Assembly (NCBI GenBank): GCA_002482965.1
Contig: DLGZ01000002.1
Coordinates: 151,997 to 195,507 of the forward strand
Direction: 5' to 3'
From: Verrucomicrobiaceae bacterium UBA7681
GTDB lineage: Bacteria > Verrucomicrobiota > Verrucomicrobiia > Verrucomicrobiales > Verrucomicrobiaceae
Length of the DNA stretch: 43,511 bases
Shown here: positions 41,485-43,511 of the stretch, piece by piece
How the letters are laid out: every line of letters starts with the position of its first letter
Position numbering within the stretch: position 1 is the first letter of the stretch
Made by a program: the position numbers and the translations under genes
The notes under the pieces: model-generated
Databases searched by the model: none
Seen by the model: the letters and a program-made list of their open reading frames with translations, nothing else
What the model was told of the DNA's origin: nothing

Positions 41485-43143
41485 GTGAACCAGAAACAGA
41501 AATCGATAACGCCCACGAAGACATCTCCCGAGCAAAATTTTCTTGTCCGTCCCCTGCGATACCGCTGCATCAACTTTCTGACTTGCGCCGCGCTGCTTGC
41601 GGCCCAGTTCACGCTGCTGCCGAATTCCGCCCGGGCGGACATCACGGTCATAGGCAAGGAGATCGGGGGAAACGTGGTGCTGTCCTATTCGGGCAGTGTG
41701 GACCTCGCCGGCTTTAATTTCGTGGCGCCGTCTGGTAATCCTGGGGCTTTAATCATACCTGGAGGCGGCGTCTTCGCTGCGGGTCCGAATCCAGGATCCG
41801 CTTATTACACCTTCACAGGATCCGCTTTTAGTTATGGAGCAGGAGTAGCTTTTGCCACCTCGACTGATCCAGGCCAGAATTTTTCCATCAACCCTTCAGG
41901 CGGCACTTTGAACGTGGATGTAGGCTATACCACCGGCGCCCCGATCTCAGGCGCGCTGAATTTTAACGGGGCCACCTTTACAAGCCTCTCCATTCAGAAA
42001 GGCACCTATAGTATTCAGCTCACGCCTGGTTTTAATTTCAAACTCATTTTCGGCTCCGCAGACGAGGAAACCTCCGCGCAGACCAGCGGCCTGGCGATGG
42101 CCAATGCCCAGGGGCAGATGCTCATGAGTGCGGGAGCTGCGGTGACCAATGACGTGAACGGCTTCCTCTTCAATCTGCGCGCGGGTGATGGCGAAGAAGC
42201 TGCCAGTGAGGAGGGCGGCATCGCTGCTTCCATGGACTATGGGGTTGTCGTCGGTGAGGGGGACGGACCTGAAAACGCCCGCAACCCCATCGCCAAAAAG
42301 GTGCTGCGCTCCCGCCAGTGGGAAGCCTTCACCACGGTGGGCTACGGCAACGTCAAGCTCAACGCCGTCGGTGGTCAGGCCGGCGTGCAGGTGGATTCCT
42401 GGGCTCCCAGTGTCGGGATCAGCCGCCACCTCAGCCGCGGTCTGGCGGTGGGGTTTGCCGTGTCCTTCCTCACCAGCGACCAGGGCTACACCGCCGGCCT
42501 GGGCAGTCTGCATTTGGAAGGCCCGGCGCTCTCCGCCTATGTCTCCTTTGCCCGCAAGAACTTCTGGAGCAGCCTGCTCTACAGCTTTGGCGTCTACGAA
42601 CTCGACTCCACACGCAATCCCGGCTTTGGCTTTCCTCAGGCCTTTGGCTCCACGCGCACCTACACCAACGCCGTGCAATACAACACCGGCTGGAACTTCC
42701 GCTTTCAGAACAACACCCTGGTCACCGGGCCCTTTGCAGGCATCGACTACCTGCACGGGAGTGTGGACTCCTATGCTGAAACCGGCGGCGGGGCTGCAGC
42801 GCTGGCTTACGGCGAACAGAGCTATGAATCCCTCGTCACACGTGTGGGCTGGACGACCAGCAAGAAGATCCAGACCGGCTGGGCTCTGATCACACCGCAG
42901 GTGCGCCTGAGCTATGAGCGGCAGAACGTCAAGAACAACGGCACCAGCGTGAACCTGATCAACGCCCCTTTCACCGCCGCCGGTGGTAATCAGACCCCCG
43001 GGCAGGACTACATGGTCGCGGGTGCAGGCGTGAACTTCCAGTTCAACGACCAAGTCAGCCTGATGCTCAGCTATCAAGGCCAGTTCTTCCGTCAGGACAT
43101 GCAGGCGCACTTCGGGCAGGTGCGCATCGGGTATAAGTTCTAG
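41485..43143 (+). CDS. Autotransporter-type outer-membrane barrel protein
   Basis: A 552-residue protein. It begins with a long N-region and a hydrophobic export segment (about 28-47, ending SARA). A Gly/Ser/Thr-rich passenger of about 220 residues follows, then an acidic stretch (EEAASEEGG). The C-terminal beta-barrel (about 280-552) starts RQWEAFTTVGYGNVKL and ends QVRIGYKF, the pattern of the autotransporter domain. The passenger is short and has no recognised enzyme or adhesin motif. The start is a GTG at 41485 preceded by GGGAGGT at six bases, a better site than any ATG nearby. Function unknown; a surface protein is likely. Confidence 0.85.
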   Translation: MNQKQKSITPTKTSPEQNFLVRPLRYRCINFLTCAALLAAQFTLLPNSARADITVIGKEIGGNVVLSYSGSVDLAGFNFVAPSGNPGALIIPGGGVFAAGPNPGSAYYTFTGSAFSYGAGVAFATSTDPGQNFSINPSGGTLNVDVGYTTGAPISGALNFNGATFTSLSIQKGTYSIQLTPGFNFKLIFGSADEETSAQTSGLAMANAQGQMLMSAGAAVTNDVNGFLFNLRAGDGEEAASEEGGIAASMDYGVVVGEGDGPENARNPIAKKVLRSRQWEAFTTVGYGNVKLNAVGGQAGVQVDSWAPSVGISRHLSRGLAVGFAVSFLTSDQGYTAGLGSLHLEGPALSAYVSFARKNFWSSLLYSFGVYELDSTRNPGFGFPQAFGSTRTYTNAVQYNTGWNFRFQNNTLVTGPFAGIDYLHGSVDSYAETGGGAAALAYGEQSYESLVTRVGWTTSKKIQTGWALITPQVRLSYERQNVKNNGTSVNLINAPFTAAGGNQTPGQDYMVAGAGVNFQFNDQVSLMLSYQGQFFRQDMQAHFGQVRIGYKF

Positions 43144-43174
43144 ACGGACTGAGAATCCCCGGGGCTAGATTTTC

Positions 43175-43198
43175 AGGCGGTGCCGCAAGGTGCCGCCT
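43175..43198 (+). terminator. Probable rho-independent terminator after the autotransporter gene
   Basis: AGGCGG (43175-43180) pairs with CCGCCT (43193-43198), with an inner GCC/GGT pair of strands and a GCAA-type loop, followed by GTTTGCTTT. It lies 31 bases past the stop. Confidence 0.65.
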
Positions 43199-43225
43199 GT
43201 TTGCTTTGGGGCATTTGCTTCAACG

Positions 43226-43385
43226 AGCGCGGACCTCCGAGTCCGCAGCAGGTGGCTCGTGCTTCGCGATGCGTCGCCCACTCTAGGAGTGGCAGGCAGC
43301 CTTGTCTGTGGATGGTGCGTGGCTGAGGAGACAGTGCGGAGCACCATGCATGCGCGGAGTGCTGCGGACTCGGAACCGAAGCGCA
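43226..43385. repeat. Inverted-repeat element at the right end
   Basis: TCCGAGTCCGCAGCA (43236-43250) returns as its exact reverse complement at 43360-43374, giving 15-bp inverted repeats about 110 bases apart. The sequence around it (43200-43511) shows no convincing gene, and several short GC-rich palindromes are present. It could be a non-autonomous mobile element, a dispersed extragenic repeat or a structured RNA. No second copy is visible here. Confidence 0.5.
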
Positions 43386-43511
43386 GCACAGCGGAGGTAG
43401 CCGCCGCAGGCTGCCCGAAGGGCGAGCGAAGCGAGGCAATTCAGCGCTCCTTGCCCTGCACCCCTCGTGCCCACCCGCTCAGCAGCACCGGTGCAGGTTC
43501 AGGACATAGGT

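Overview
The window looks like the chromosome of a Gram-negative member of the Verrucomicrobiota, probably a Verrucomicrobiaceae/Prosthecobacter-like bacterium. The taxonomic call is an inference from gene content. It rests on a very long GreA-type factor of the kind known from Chlamydiae and other PVC bacteria, and on a mix of secreted sulfatase, ThuA-like, NamZ/DUF1343, Gfo/Idh/MocA and Tat-exported sugar-isomerase proteins. A TonB-dependent receptor and an autotransporter-type barrel show an outer membrane. No insertion sequence, CRISPR array, phage gene, tRNA or rRNA gene was seen.

Layout. 1-6064 (minus strand): the str and S10 operons are joined, rpsL-rpsG-fusA-rpsJ-rplC-rplD-rplW-rplB-rpsS (the last cut by the window edge), with no tuf gene between fusA and rpsJ and a long hairpin-rich leader upstream. 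6495-9014: two small exported proteins, tadA and rpe. 9063-10094: infC, which appears to start at an AUA codon and has long low-complexity tails at both ends. 10095-10880: a long gene-free stretch holding a rod-shaped structure of about 195 nt followed by a terminator, the best candidate being 6S RNA. 10881-14366: a CnrY/CnrX/CnrH-type metal-sensing ECF sigma module followed directly by a TonB-dependent receptor. 14653-15830: aroE and a small zinc-ribbon membrane protein. 15977-21094: ThuA-like protein, TPR-thioredoxin fusion, NamZ-like lipoprotein and rsfS with a histone-like tail. 21171-24274: a sugar ABC transporter binding protein and ATPase without a permease, with an unknown acidic gene between them. 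24332-28132: sulfatase, a lysine-rich small protein, Uma2-family protein and a prepilin peptidase with a large insert. 28195-32610: VanX-like dipeptidase, RluA-type pseudouridine synthase, SDR and Gfo/Idh oxidoreductases, queA. 32648-38729: a Cys-motif protein, an Aas-like acyltransferase/acyl-activating fusion with a degenerate acyltransferase half, an RlmI-like methyltransferase and long GreA. 38900-43143: a probable NlpC/P60-like exported protein, a Tat-exported sugar isomerase-like protein and an autotransporter-like protein. The right end has a terminator and an inverted-repeat element.

Most of the window is housekeeping: translation, RNA modification and cell-wall turnover. The parts most worth a second look are the CnrYXH module that leads into a TonB receptor instead of an efflux pump, the putative 6S RNA, and the AUA-initiated infC with extended IF3. 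Start codons were chosen by protein family alignment from memory, signal peptides and upstream Shine-Dalgarno sequences. Several ORFs extend further upstream, and those extensions were trimmed.
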